64,000 nucleotides of DNA from positions 387,529-451,528 of the forward strand of contig NW_017804631.1 in NCBI RefSeq assembly GCF_001625305.1, given 5' to 3'. The notes below the pieces were generated by a model. It had not been told where the DNA came from, made no database searches, and saw nothing but the letters and a program-made list of their open reading frames with translations. Position numbers and translations under genes: made by a program. Each line of letters opens with the position of its first letter. The first letter of the stretch is position 1. Below are positions 31,065 to 42,200 of the stretch, piece after piece. The DNA comes from Branchiostoma belcheri. Lineage: Eukaryota > Chordata > Leptocardii > Amphioxiformes > Branchiostomatidae.

Positions 31065-32133
31065 TCATGCCTTCGAGCTTGTGCAGGATAGTTTGTACTT
31101 CATGTGAAGCCGGATGAAGCAGGCTATGGACGTTAAAGTCACTGCGATTTCAGCTATAACAATGGAGATGTGGACAAATGAAATTTCGTGATTCCCTTCG
31201 CCCATGGAACTAGAAATGGCGGTATGGATTGATAGAGCTGTAGAGCTGGCATTGGTTTTTGATGTTTCTACATGTATGTCCCAAGGTTGGATATGTGTAC
31301 TTCCCGAAGCAAAAGTGTACAAGATGTCATTCTCAGTACAATGCAGTTGGTTTGTAGGCTTTTGGATAACAGACATGGCTGAAGCTGTGATTGTAGTGGT
31401 AAGTTTTGGGGTGGGTTCACAATTAGCCATCCGGTTAGACACTTCTGACAAAGTGAGCTGGCGAAACTGGCTGGGAAATTCGCAGGCAAGGACTCCGACA
31501 TTTTGGTAGCTAGCAATAAAGCAGGCTGAACACGACAGGCAACAGGCCTTCTCGTCTCCTCCTTTACAGGCTTCTAAACACGACATCTTTTCAATCAGCC
31601 AGAAGAGGTCGCAGTCACAGTGAAAGGGATTGTCGTTGATCCAGGCGTCTTTCACCTGTGGCCACCCCAGGTCGTACTGAGAGAGACGTGATCTTGTTGT
31701 CACTTAGATCTACAACTTTAAGCTTAGGCAGATGCTCAATGACGCTGTCCAGCTTGACCTGTTGGAGAAGGTTTCCTCTAAGAAAGAGATTTACCAGAGC
31801 AGGAAAACCTCGCAGACAGCCCCAGCACAAAGACTCTATGTTGTTCATCGTGAGGTAAAGTGTAGATAGTTGCGGGAGTGGGGGCATGTGTGTGATGTTG
31901 CGGAGATCATTGAACGAGGCGCTCAGCCGTGCAGTGTTGAGCGGTATGTTGTTTGGTAGCGCTGTGAGGCCCAGGCCAAAACAGTCTACTACTGTTCCTG
32001 TGTACGACATTTTCAGTGCTGTACATTTTGAAGCTGCCTGTTCGATGTGACGCGGCGTTGTGTGGTTCAGGCAGATGCACGTAGGCCACGGAGACCCCAA
32101 AACAACGAGGAAAAACAACCCACTTACTTTCAT
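31065..32133 (-). pseudogene. LRR receptor broken by a 2-base deletion
   Basis: Codons from the ATG at 32133 (MKVSGLFFLVVLG, aligned with paralog starts) encode a signal peptide, an LRRNT preceded by an N-terminal extension, and LRRs up to SDNKITSLS. The frame then shifts; the remaining LRR, LRRCT (DLFWLIEKMSC / GDEKACCLSCSAC), stalk and membrane span lie in another frame ending at 31065. The break is a CT run: paralogs have ACGTCTCTCTCTCAG, this gene has ACGTCTCTCTCAG (near 31676-31690). Loss of one CT unit explains the shift. The C-terminus is a third type, short with a Cys/Ser-rich end. A sequencing error in the dinucleotide run is possible. Confidence 0.75.
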
Positions 32134-32249
32134 AGTGTACAGCAAAACTGAGTTGCCACACTGAGAAAGTGCCAGGAAGTTTCTGCAATCCGTGTTGTAG
32201 TGCAGTTTTCCCGTCACATCATACAACAGATTTAAAAACATGTGAAGAC

Positions 32250-32900
32250 ACTATAAATACCCAAAATCCTGCTCCTTACTGTCTCTGCTCTCCTTACGAA
32301 ACAATGCAAAGCCCTTGACATGCCAACTTCTAGACCAATCTAGAACCACCTGTACGGAATGCCGGATGAACTGGAATGCCGGCAGAATAAGAATTCTAAT
32401 TGTATATTTCCTAGATATTCGAAGTGTATTCTAGACATCTTCACTGCATTCCAAATGTTTGTGCCCATTCTGAAGGTTCAACGGTATGCACAATAGCATG
32501 TGAAATATTCTTATTGCTTTTGATGGAGAACCAAAATGAGCCCGAATATTTGGTATGCAGTCGTGTCAAAGCCTATGGGCTGAACAAGCTTTTCGGTCGT
32601 GATGTAGTCTCAAACCAGCTAAATTATACTGGATATAGAGGTAGAATAATTTGCTTTACTGTGGGAGTTTGCGTTCGCTAGGAAAATGTTACCGCCCTGG
32701 ATTATTCTACTGTCCATGGGAAGTTTTCACATTGGTTCTCGGATTACAAAACGAGAGGCCTAAAATTTATTCATATATTCTTTTAGGGCAAGGCTTCCTC
32801 TACACATGTACGTGTCCACGTGGACTATTGGCACCATCCCTTATATGCGCAATTGGAGTTTTCACTGCAGGTTAAAGCAAAAAGTTCACATCGCTTTGTA
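32250..32900. other. Intergenic
   Basis: No gene is seen. TCTAGACCAATCTAG near 32330 contains a CCAAT box about 200 bases upstream of the broken LRR gene, in the position used by the other promoters. Confidence 0.4.
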
Positions 32901-32913
32901 TATTTCACTTTAA

Positions 32914-33237
32914 AGCCTTGGTAACAACCCGTCGTACGTGCTTCCGCGTGCTGTCTACGTACAAAAACGTGGGCAAACGTAGGGCATCCGTGCGTGGTGA
33001 GTACCACCTCCGTACGGAATCCTACGGATTTGGGAGCACGCAGACACGCCATAGAACTTTAAGTTCATGCAAGACTTTTCATACTTGCGGTCTGCGGATT
33101 CACCACCCGTACGTGCGACGTGCGTGCCCTGTATAGCCTATATACGCACGTTTTCAGAAAAACGTACATGTAGCAGACGTGGCCTCCCAAAAAAACGTAC
33201 GGACAAAAAGCACGTACGGCGGGTTGTGACCAGGGCT
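32914..33237. mobile_element. Harbinger-like MITE, second family
   Basis: Inverted ends AGCCTTGGTAACAACCCG... and AGCCCTGGTCACAACCCG... continue to CGTACGTGCTT, about 30 bases with a few mismatches. The element is flanked by TAA on both sides. Its interior is rich in CGTACG-type words and non-coding. Confidence 0.75.
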
Positions 33238-33309
33238 TAACTGTACCAGCTTATTCTACTGTCTTTTGACATCACGCCTACTTACGACACTACTATGTAA
33301 AATGATGTC

Positions 33310-33450
33310 TCTATACTGAGGATGCCCCTACTGTTTTGGTTGCAACGAGTTCCACTCCCTGATAGTTCTTGGAAAAACGATTTTTGGAACAGCTCAATCC
33401 TGGGTTGATAACTCTGGTACTTGAAAGCATGACAATTTCTTCTTTTCTAA
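33310..33450 (-). mobile_element. LINE 3'-end fragment
   Basis: On the minus strand it matches the reverse-transcriptase C-terminal piece seen at 38.9 and 39.2 kb (plus-strand text GAGTTCCACTC...GTTCTTGGAAA). It is truncated at both ends. Confidence 0.55.
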
Positions 33451-33847
33451 GCTGGTATCAGGTACTTCCATGTAGTAGCTACAAAATGTAGTGCCTGCCT
33501 TGTCCCATTTACCTGCATAAAAGGACAACTTTTTTCCTTCACGAAGTAAAGGTATTTATAGAACGACTGCATAACTTATTGCATGTAATAATGCATGAAA
33601 TTACTGCACCATGAAACCAGACAATACAAAATCCTTGAGCTGGCCTCGGCAAGATTGGTTTTGTGTTCACTTTAATCAGTTTTGTTGAAAACCATTTCAT
33701 CAAAATATCTCAAAATACACAAAATAGTTTCTTTATACACTGTACATGTGTAATACACAAAATATTGCCATTAGTCCATGTTGAGTACCCGGTATTTAAA
33801 AAAGTGTACTTTTCACACACAGTCTGTGTATTCATGATTGTATCTAA

Positions 33848-34304
33848 GGCCACACCAAGTAAATTTTATGGATGACGTCCTTTGGAGACCCTAAATCTAA
33901 TGCGAGAGGGCGAAAAAAAAAACAAGAAGGGCCCGAAAAAACAAGATGCCTAGATTAGGAATATACTAAGAGACGACAAATGTTAGGACACAAATTGAAT
34001 GAGGTGACACAGTGTAACAAGCAAGAAGTCTTATTCATCATCAAAACAGCAATAAATCAGGTGGAACAGCAGTTATCGTCCTGTCCTGTTTCTTTCATCA
34101 CATTTTTGCAGGCCTGCAGAAACAAAGCATGTGCTCTTTACCAATTTCGCGTTACGGGGTTCACGTCAATCAAACGATTTGCGGCACATGTCGTGACTCT
34201 TTGGTCATAGTTACAGGAAGCGGAATTTCTTTCTTTCTTTTCTAGGAACAGGCCAAAATCAATGCGCGCGCGGACGTCATCCATAAAATTTACTTGGTGT
34301 GGCC
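33848..34304. mobile_element. PIF/Harbinger-like MITE
   Basis: It has 33-base perfect inverted ends (GGCCACACCAAGTAAATTTT... and its complement) with TAA on both sides. It is related to 12514-12928 in its ends and G/A-rich sub-terminal stretch, and to the truncated element at 48185 through its interior. Confidence 0.85.
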
Positions 34305-34879
34305 TAATCCAAGAAACTTCTACTGAGAAGTCATTTTGCACTAGTCTCAGGACTACCTTCTATCTGCTTGCTCAATGGAATTTGTCACATTTCATGCTGT
34401 AGATATACTCAATTTCATTCTAGAAGGTAATAACCCTTACTGCATACAAATAAGTAAAATTTAATATATTAAAGATGTTTAGACCTTAGAATAAGTTAGT
34501 ATGTCGTTGACTCATCTTTAGTCCTGTACGGAGGTCAATTCTTTAGTACCCACGTGTCTGTCTGTAGGTTATAGACCTTATGAAAGTCGCTGTACTTTTG
34601 TTGTGTCAGTAAAGTTCTCTATTTATTGGTTTGGCTGTTCAGCATACACAGCCAAGGCAGGTTCATTGTGTAGTCCCTTTGTTAAAGCTCTCCTACCCAA
34701 AACTGTACTGATCTCTTGATGTTTCTCCTACTAGTAGGCACATAACCAGTAGAGAAGTGTGTGAACACTTCATGTGTGAAGTAAAGGTACTAAAGCATGT
34801 ATCCCACAATGGTTACTTCTGTAGTTCCTTGTAAAAGCTTTTCTATCTACATGTACTATCTCCAGCATTTGCTATGTAT

Positions 34880-36297
34880 GTTACGGTTGATTCCCCTGCG
34901 TAATTCTGACAAAGTCCTGAAAACTGATCCCTGTGTACGGTCTTGGATGCTTTGTATCCAGTGTAGTGAAGCCTTTTCCCCCTCCTAAAGTCTTCTCCTT
35001 TTCCTCAGTAATGTTTAGGTTGTGTAAATCAGCTGAAGTCCTTTACGGCTGGGTTCTCTGTGTAATTCTAACAAAGTCCTGAAAACTGATCCCTGTGTAC
35101 AGTCTGGGTTGCTTCTCTAAAGTCCGTATCCAGTGTAGCAAAGGATGTTTCTCCTAGACCAGTAGGGAAGACCCTGGAAAGTACTGTAAAGGGATCTCAC
35201 AACAATTCCTTGTGTAATTTCTTTGTTAAAGCTATTCAATCCAAAACTTTGAGAACAAGTATGCTGTATGCCAATTGTTAAGGTTGGGTTCTCTGTGTAA
35301 TTCTAACAAAGTCCTGAAAACTGATCCCTGTATACAGTCTGGGATGTTTCTCTAATGCTCATATCCAGTGCAGCAGTGTTTTCTCATGCTTCTGTCCAGG
35401 TTGTTACACATCAGCCTAAGTCCTTTAATTTATGGTTGGGTTCTCTGTGTAATTCTAACAAAGTCCTGAAAACTGATCCCTGTGTACAGTCTCGCATGTT
35501 TCTCTAAAGTCCGTATCCAGTAGAGAAGGAATCTCACAACAGTTCCTTGTGCAGTTCCTTTGCTAAAGCACTATGCTTGAGTTCCTTGTGTAATTCTAAC
35601 AAAGTCCTGAAAACTTATCCCTGTATACAGTCTTGGATGTTTCTCTAAAGTCCGTATCCAGTGTAGTGAAGCCTTCTCCCCCTCCTCAGTAATGTTAAGG
35701 TTCTCATCCATTATGGTTGATTTCCCTGTGTAATTCTAACAAAGTCCTGAAAACTGATCCCTGTATACAGTCTTGGATGTTTCTCTAAAGTCCGTATCCA
35801 GTGTAGTGAAGCCTTCTCCCCCTCCTCAGTAATGTTAAGGTTCTCATCCATTATGGTTGATTTCCCTGTGTAATTCTAACAAAGTCCTGAAAACTGATCC
35901 CTGTGTACAGTCTCGGATGTTTCTCTAAGGTCCGTATCCAGTGTAGTGAAGCCTTCTCCCCCTCCTCAGTAATATTTAAGTTCTCGTACATGAGCTAAAT
36001 CCTTTATGGTTGGGTTCTCTGTGTAATTCTAACAAAGTCCTGAAAACTGATGCCAGTGTACAGTCTCGGATGTTTCTCTAAAGTACCAATCCAGTAGAGA
36101 AGAAATCTCACAACAGTTCTTTGTGCAGTTCCTTTGCTAAAGCACTAAGGTTGAGTTCTCTGAGTGATTCTGAGAAAGTCCTGAAAACTGATCCCAGTAT
36201 ACGGTCTCGGATGTTTCTCTAAAGTCCGTATCCAGTGCAGTGAAGCCTTCTCCTCCTCCTGAGTAATATTTAAGTTCTCGTACATGAGCTAAATCCT
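34880..36297 (-). repeat. Tandem array of last-exon copies of the SPFH gene
   Basis: Nine extra copies of the terminal coding segment lie directly downstream of the functional last exon, at about 140-230-base spacing; their shared AAAGTCCTGAAAACTGAT words fall near 34909, 35069, 35299, 35458, 35600, 35739, 35879, 36028 and 36174. Several keep the reading frame: the first downstream copy reads MYENLNITQEEEK onward to RITQRTQP and a stop, and those at 35739 and 35879 read ENLNITEEGEK to RITQGNQP and a stop. Others are truncated and joined to a CCAGTAGAGAAGG-type spacer. No copy has an obvious acceptor. Confidence 0.8.
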
Positions 36298-39200
36298 TTA
36301 TGGTTGGGTTCCCTGTGTAATTCTAACAAAGTCCTGAAAACTGATCCCTGTGTACAGTCTCGGATGTTTCTCTAAAGTCCGTATCCAGTGCAGTGAAGCC
36401 TTCTCCTCCTCCTCAGTAATGTTAAGGTTCTCGTACATGAGCTGCAGCCCGTTGATGTGCGACATCTCGGTTGTCTGGTTGCTCTGCGCGTACGCCCGTG
36501 ATAGGACCAGCCCGGCGCGCGCCGTCCCGTTAGCCCGGATCTGGTCGGCCTGGTTCAGGATGCTCTGCCGCATGGCTTCTGTCACCTTCCTCGTCACGCG
36601 GTTGTCCTGGAAACAACAGGTTACCATGGTGATGTGTGTTGTCATAGCAACAAGAGATATTGTAGATGCCCACACACAAAGTTGTGATTGATAATTAGCA
36701 CAAGCTCAAATTTGGTGACTTCTTGACACCTTAACATTTTCTTGTGAGATCTCCCAAATTTTCCTTTCTGACTCTTTCGAAAATGATGTTACAGTACTGT
36801 AACATTCTGGGCAAACATTTTACATGTGACTAGTATTTAGTAAAGAGCAGGTGGAACATCAAATTTTAATGATAAATTCTGAAATGAAATACAGTTTTGG
36901 AGGATATTAAAAAAAAATCAGTTGGTATTGGCCTTATACACCCCTATCCTCACCTGAATGAACTGCTCCTTCTCTGCATCTATCTGCAAGGTCAGTGCCG
37001 TCATGGACAGTTCCACTATCTGTGCGGGGAGGGTTACGGAGAGCAGTTGAAAGTAGCGCACGTCGGTGTGATAGCCCATGTCACAGTCGGGAGGGGGGCG
37101 GCAGAACGCAGGCTGGGTGGAGTTGTCTCCTGTACAGCAGTCACCTATGGGAAGGGATAGTACTGGTTAGAAACATGGTCATCCTGCAATAAAATAGTGT
37201 TTCAAACTTTTCAACTGGATAGGAACTGGAGGCCTGTCCGCCTTAGACCAAGGCCTCCCCCCCATAAAGTGCCCCAACAGGGGATATATGGGGGTGTAGC
37301 CGGGGTTGTACAACATCTTAGAGCCCCGGCAAAGATGAAGATGAAGAATTTAATAGACGTTTCAAGTGTCATTCTGACCTCTTCATCAGTGAAATGTTAA
37401 CATAGGGTTTACATCATTTTCAGAAAAGTCAGGAATGGAATACAACATTTTAAAAGTTTGAAACCGTACACTATCTTATTGATTCAACCCTGTATGACTA
37501 ATATTCACAAGTGTCATCCCACAATTGTGAGAATAAAGGTCACCAAATGGACCTAAAAACCATTCAAACTATGGTTAGACCCTAGGGTGATATATACTGG
37601 CCAAGGTGGGACACAGTGTAATCCAGAAGTTGTAAGCTGTGCCCCTGTAAACTTTAAACTTCAAAAAGGTTGCTTTGTGTGCCTAAGAAGGATAACTTGT
37701 GCGCTGGGTAACCTGGTGTCTCCAATTAGTCTCACCTAGAAAACACAGTGTCAAGTCAAGTCATGTCACAGTGCACAGTAAAAATGCGGTTATTTTGAAC
37801 CCTGGTACATGTAGCTCAGGAATTGAGAACCTACCCTGTAGCCTGTCCCGTAGTGCCTGGAGGAACGCTGCCTCTATCTCCGGCCGGCTGCTCATGAAGT
37901 TTTCTGTGCTGTACAAGGTCGCTGTCTCCTTGATGGTGCTGTACGCAACCCGGTACAGCACGGGCTCGTAGTCAAGGTCAAACTTGTCATGCAGCAGGCC
38001 GACCTCATCTTTCCTGTAGAGCATACAACATACATATGAGACCTTGTCTTTCCTCATCTTCCATGTCAAAGCCATCCTACAAGGATACATAACATGTACA
38101 AAACAAAACATACATGTGGGACTTTTCTAATGGTGTATAAAAAATACGTGTTAGACCTGGTCTTTCTTGGGAACAGTATAAAACATGTGGACCTAGCTGT
38201 TCTAAATTATTTTTAATATGACCTTGAAATAGTTACTGTAAAAGCCTTTTTTGTTTTCGAGTAGTTTTGATTTAAGAATAGGTTATAAACTTATACAAAA
38301 TGAACATAATGTGTTATGTTATTCTACATAGAAGACTGGCATAGTTCTGTCTATTCTGAATATTTCTGTTCATGGCCTTGATGCTGTAACAAATGGGAGC
38401 CAAAGGTGAAAGGTCAGAGGTCCTGACCTGAGGAAATGCTGGAAGGAGCAGTTGATGATGACCTCCAGCAGGTCAGAGGTGAAGATGGCGAGGTCGTTCA
38501 GCCGCACCATGTGTGCCCCGCGCGGGAAGAGTTTGAACTCAAAGTCAGGTCCGATCACGTGGCGCCCTGGGCCGTATACCACCTTCGTGTTAACTGCGCC
38601 TGTGGTCCTCTGTTTCGTCAAGCCATACTGAGCAAGAAAAAGGAAAAAAAAGTTTTTTTCACAAATTCATACATGCAAACATGCAATGTCAAAGACCAAT
38701 AAGCTATGACACTGTTCGACTTTTGTTTCTTCAAGCCATTATGGAACAAGTAAAATTACCTGAACATTGTTTGACTTTGGCGTGGTGGCAGCTGGCTACA
38801 TTACACCGAACGACTTGTTACACCTAACCCTTGAACATCTAACTCTAAACATTGTTTAAAGCCATCTAATGACAATGCCCCTACTGTACTCAGTGATTTC
38901 CACTCTAGATCTGCGATAGTTGTTGGAAAGAATAAGTTTTTGAACACCTCAATCCTTGGTCGATACCTCTGGTACTTGAAAGTATGACTGTTTCTAGTTC
39001 TAGTTGAAACAGAATAAGAAATGTTTTCCTTACATGGTAGTAGTCCACATAAGAGAAGCTAGGAGGCAGCAGCCCCACCAGCAGTAGAGCACACAGCCCT
39101 ACAAACAGGCTGATCTAACTCTGAACATTGTTTAACACCATCTAATGATACCAATGCCCCTACTGTACTTGGTGGCAGCAAGTTCCACTCTACATCTGTG

Positions 39201-42200
39201 ATAGTTCTTGGAAAGAATGAGTTTTTGAACACCTCAATCCTTGGTCGATACCTCTGGTACTTGAAGGCATGACTGTTTCTTGTTCTAGTTGAAACAGAGC
39301 AACAGATATTTTCCTTACATGGTAGTAGTCCACGTACATGTATGAAAAGCTGGGAGGCAGCAGTCCGACCAGTAGTGTTTTCCCTATTCTGACTTATACA
39401 ATCATACAAACAGAAAATATAACACTTCTCCTAGAATTGTAGATTCTCTCCTTACATGGTAGTAGTCCACATAAGAGAAGCTGGGCGGCAGCAGTCCCAC
39501 CAGTAGTAGAGCGCACAACCCCACAAACAGGCTGATGAGCAGTGTCCGCACGCTCAGCCCCAGGCCCTTCACACGGCGCGTCAGCCACGGGAATCTTCGC
39601 TCGGGCTGCCGGGGTGATGCGACCTCCACATCTAGATCTGTGGAGGTGATCTCGGGCTCTGTCTGGGGGGTGTTTTCTGGAAGGTCTGTCCTGCGAGCTG
39701 GGAGAAAAAAAATGTCCTCATGACAGGAACTAGTCCGTACGCTCAGACCCAGTCTCTCCACGTGGTGTGACAGCCACGGGAACCTTCGCTCCGGCTGCTC
39801 GGGTTCCCGTGGTGATGACACTTCCACGGCTGGGTCTACGGAGAGTACCTCCAGCTCTGTTTGGGGGGCGTTTTCTGGAAGGTCTGTCCTGCGAGCTGAG
39901 AGAAAAACACGGTTCTCATGGTAGGAACTATACAAAAATACTATATTCATTTTATTAGTAAGGAGAGAACAGAGGTGATTTGTTGCTCTGTTTGAGGGGC
40001 ATTTTTTGGAAGGTCTGTCCTGTGAGCTGAGAGAAAAACACGGTTCTCATGGAACTAGTGCACAGAAATACAGTCCTTACATATTTCCTCCTTAGTAGTA
40101 AGGAAAGGACATTGCCGCGAGTTCAAGGCTAATTCTACAGAAGTGATTTGTTGCTCTATTTGAGGGCATTTTTTGCAAGGTCTGTCCTGTGAGCTGAGAA
40201 AAAAAGGTCCTTATAATTTACAAGGACTACCTTTGCAGGGCTCGAAGTACTTTTTCTGCATACCTGCACTGGTGCATGTAACATTGAAAACCACCTGCTT
40301 GCTCCAGACAAATTTTACCTGCATCACTCAGACTAAGACCTTCCACTATAGCTAGTGGTAACAGAGAAGACTACTGCTAGTATTACAGGTTCATCGTACC
40401 ATCGTCCCCCAGTACCAAGGAAATTCCCCCATAGGGTCAGATATCAGTTTTCTCGTTGTTGAAAATCTTAACGTCAAACAATGTATCTTCCTTGTTTGAT
40501 TGATATTTATTTATTGACTTAACTAGAACTATGTGTGGCCCAAGCATCAATTTTGACAGCTCAACTTGCATATAGTTGTTTGACCATTGAACACAAGGTA
40601 GTGAAATGCTTATGTTTGCAATGACAAGAGGGCCTTTAACATAACAACATTGTTTGTAGACTATGCATACAGTATGTCCCAGCCTTACCTGCAAGCTGCA
40701 CTAAAGCATCAGAAGAAAGCATGCAAGAGACAGAAGGATGGTCACACAGGGGGTTAGGCAAGGAAACAACATTCATTTAAAGATGGTTTATAAGACAAGA
40801 CAACAACCATGCTAGAAAGGGATAGAATTGGGTGTGCAAATTTATATCTGATTCAGTAACAATTTTGGAAAGGACAAAATGTAGTTATTTCAAATGCTAT
40901 ATCTTGCAAAAAATGAGGATTATACAATGTAAGCTGTTGGATGTTAAGCAAAGCCAAGGACTAAAATAGGCTGTGAAGCTCTACAGTAGCAGACAAAATC
41001 AGTGACTCGCAGCTGCCAAGTTTTAACAGCAAAGGTGCTAAAATGCAGCAAGGCAGCAAAATTATGTTTCTACATCATGTTCTTTTCACTACTGCAAATA
41101 CAAAGAAGATTTGTGTTTTCAATCTGTGGTTGATGATTTGTGAAAGTTCACATGATGATTTCTTCAACCTGTTTCTGTGGTAGGGAGACCTTTATTAGGT
41201 GATGCCAGAAAAAATTGTTGGTTTCCACATCATTTTCTCTTTACTGTACTGCAAATATACAAAGAAGTATCATTCTTCCCATGTGTCAGGTTGAAAATTT
41301 GTGAACAAACTAACCAAATATTTGGATATCAATTTCTTCAACATGTCTTCTTTGGTTGGAAGACCTTATCAAGTTGTTTGTTTATTCCATGTGTATTTAC
41401 CTGACACAGCAGTGGATATGGTTGGTCCAAAGCTGGTTTCCATGACAACCTGACTGGGACGGACTCCCATGAGCCTCCATGTCTCAAGAGGTTCTTCTGT
41501 GCAGAAGGGGGAAGGGGGGAAGGGGTTTGGAAAGGGGGAAGGAAACGGGTGTAAACCAGTCCACAACCGTTAGTAAGAAGGGTGCACCAAAATAGCAAAC
41601 ACAACACCAGTACTACTACTGGTAAATTATATCTACATGCCATTTGTCATCAATATGCTGCATGTGTGCATTAGAAAGAAATCTGTGATATGTATCTGTA
41701 CTGGTAAGTACGTAAATACATTAACACTGGTCAGTTTAAATTGGGAAGTTCAGTTTCCCGATTTCCTGGGGGCCATCTTGGTTATCCAATTTTCTAACTT
41801 TTTTTCTACTGAAGATACCGTTCACTTTTACATGTCATTGGAAAGAGCATGATTTCCCTTGCATCATAATGTCTTTAATTTGGTCATAACGTGTAACATT
41901 ATGAAGATATTCCATTTTGAAAGTTGCCCACGGTTCTTAGAAACAAAGTTCAGCACTCTACAATGCATTCTAGTAACATGTGTTTTTGAGTATCATAAGT
42001 GCTTGTGAAAAAAACAAAAAACAAACAGTGCATGTACCTCCTTGTGCCATGACTGCCTCATAAGAAGGTAGAACATCGTGATACGAAGGAGGCTGGTCAC
42101 TAGGAGCTGCACTGTCCTCTGCACCTGCACCTTGAAGAAAAGTTAAAGTCTTAGACATCTTAAAAACTGATAAGAAGGTGACAACATATCCCATCACGAA

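Noticed and set aside
30607-31107. Ser/His/Leu-rich 166-residue open frame
   Set aside because: It is produced entirely by the CACT satellite; two frames are open for the same reason.
34880-36297. CRISPR-like or simple satellite array
   Set aside because: Unit length is about 140-230 bases, units are coding-derived and there are no unique spacers; this is a eukaryotic exon duplication.
39059-39409. 116-residue minus-strand frame as a gene
   Set aside because: It is a fusion of LINE reverse-transcriptase end and out-of-frame exon copies.
40690-40720. 12-base micro-exon (acceptor TTTAG, donor CAG/GTAAGG) in SPFH intron 5
   Set aside because: In phase but too short to support from sequence alone; the gene reads through correctly without it.
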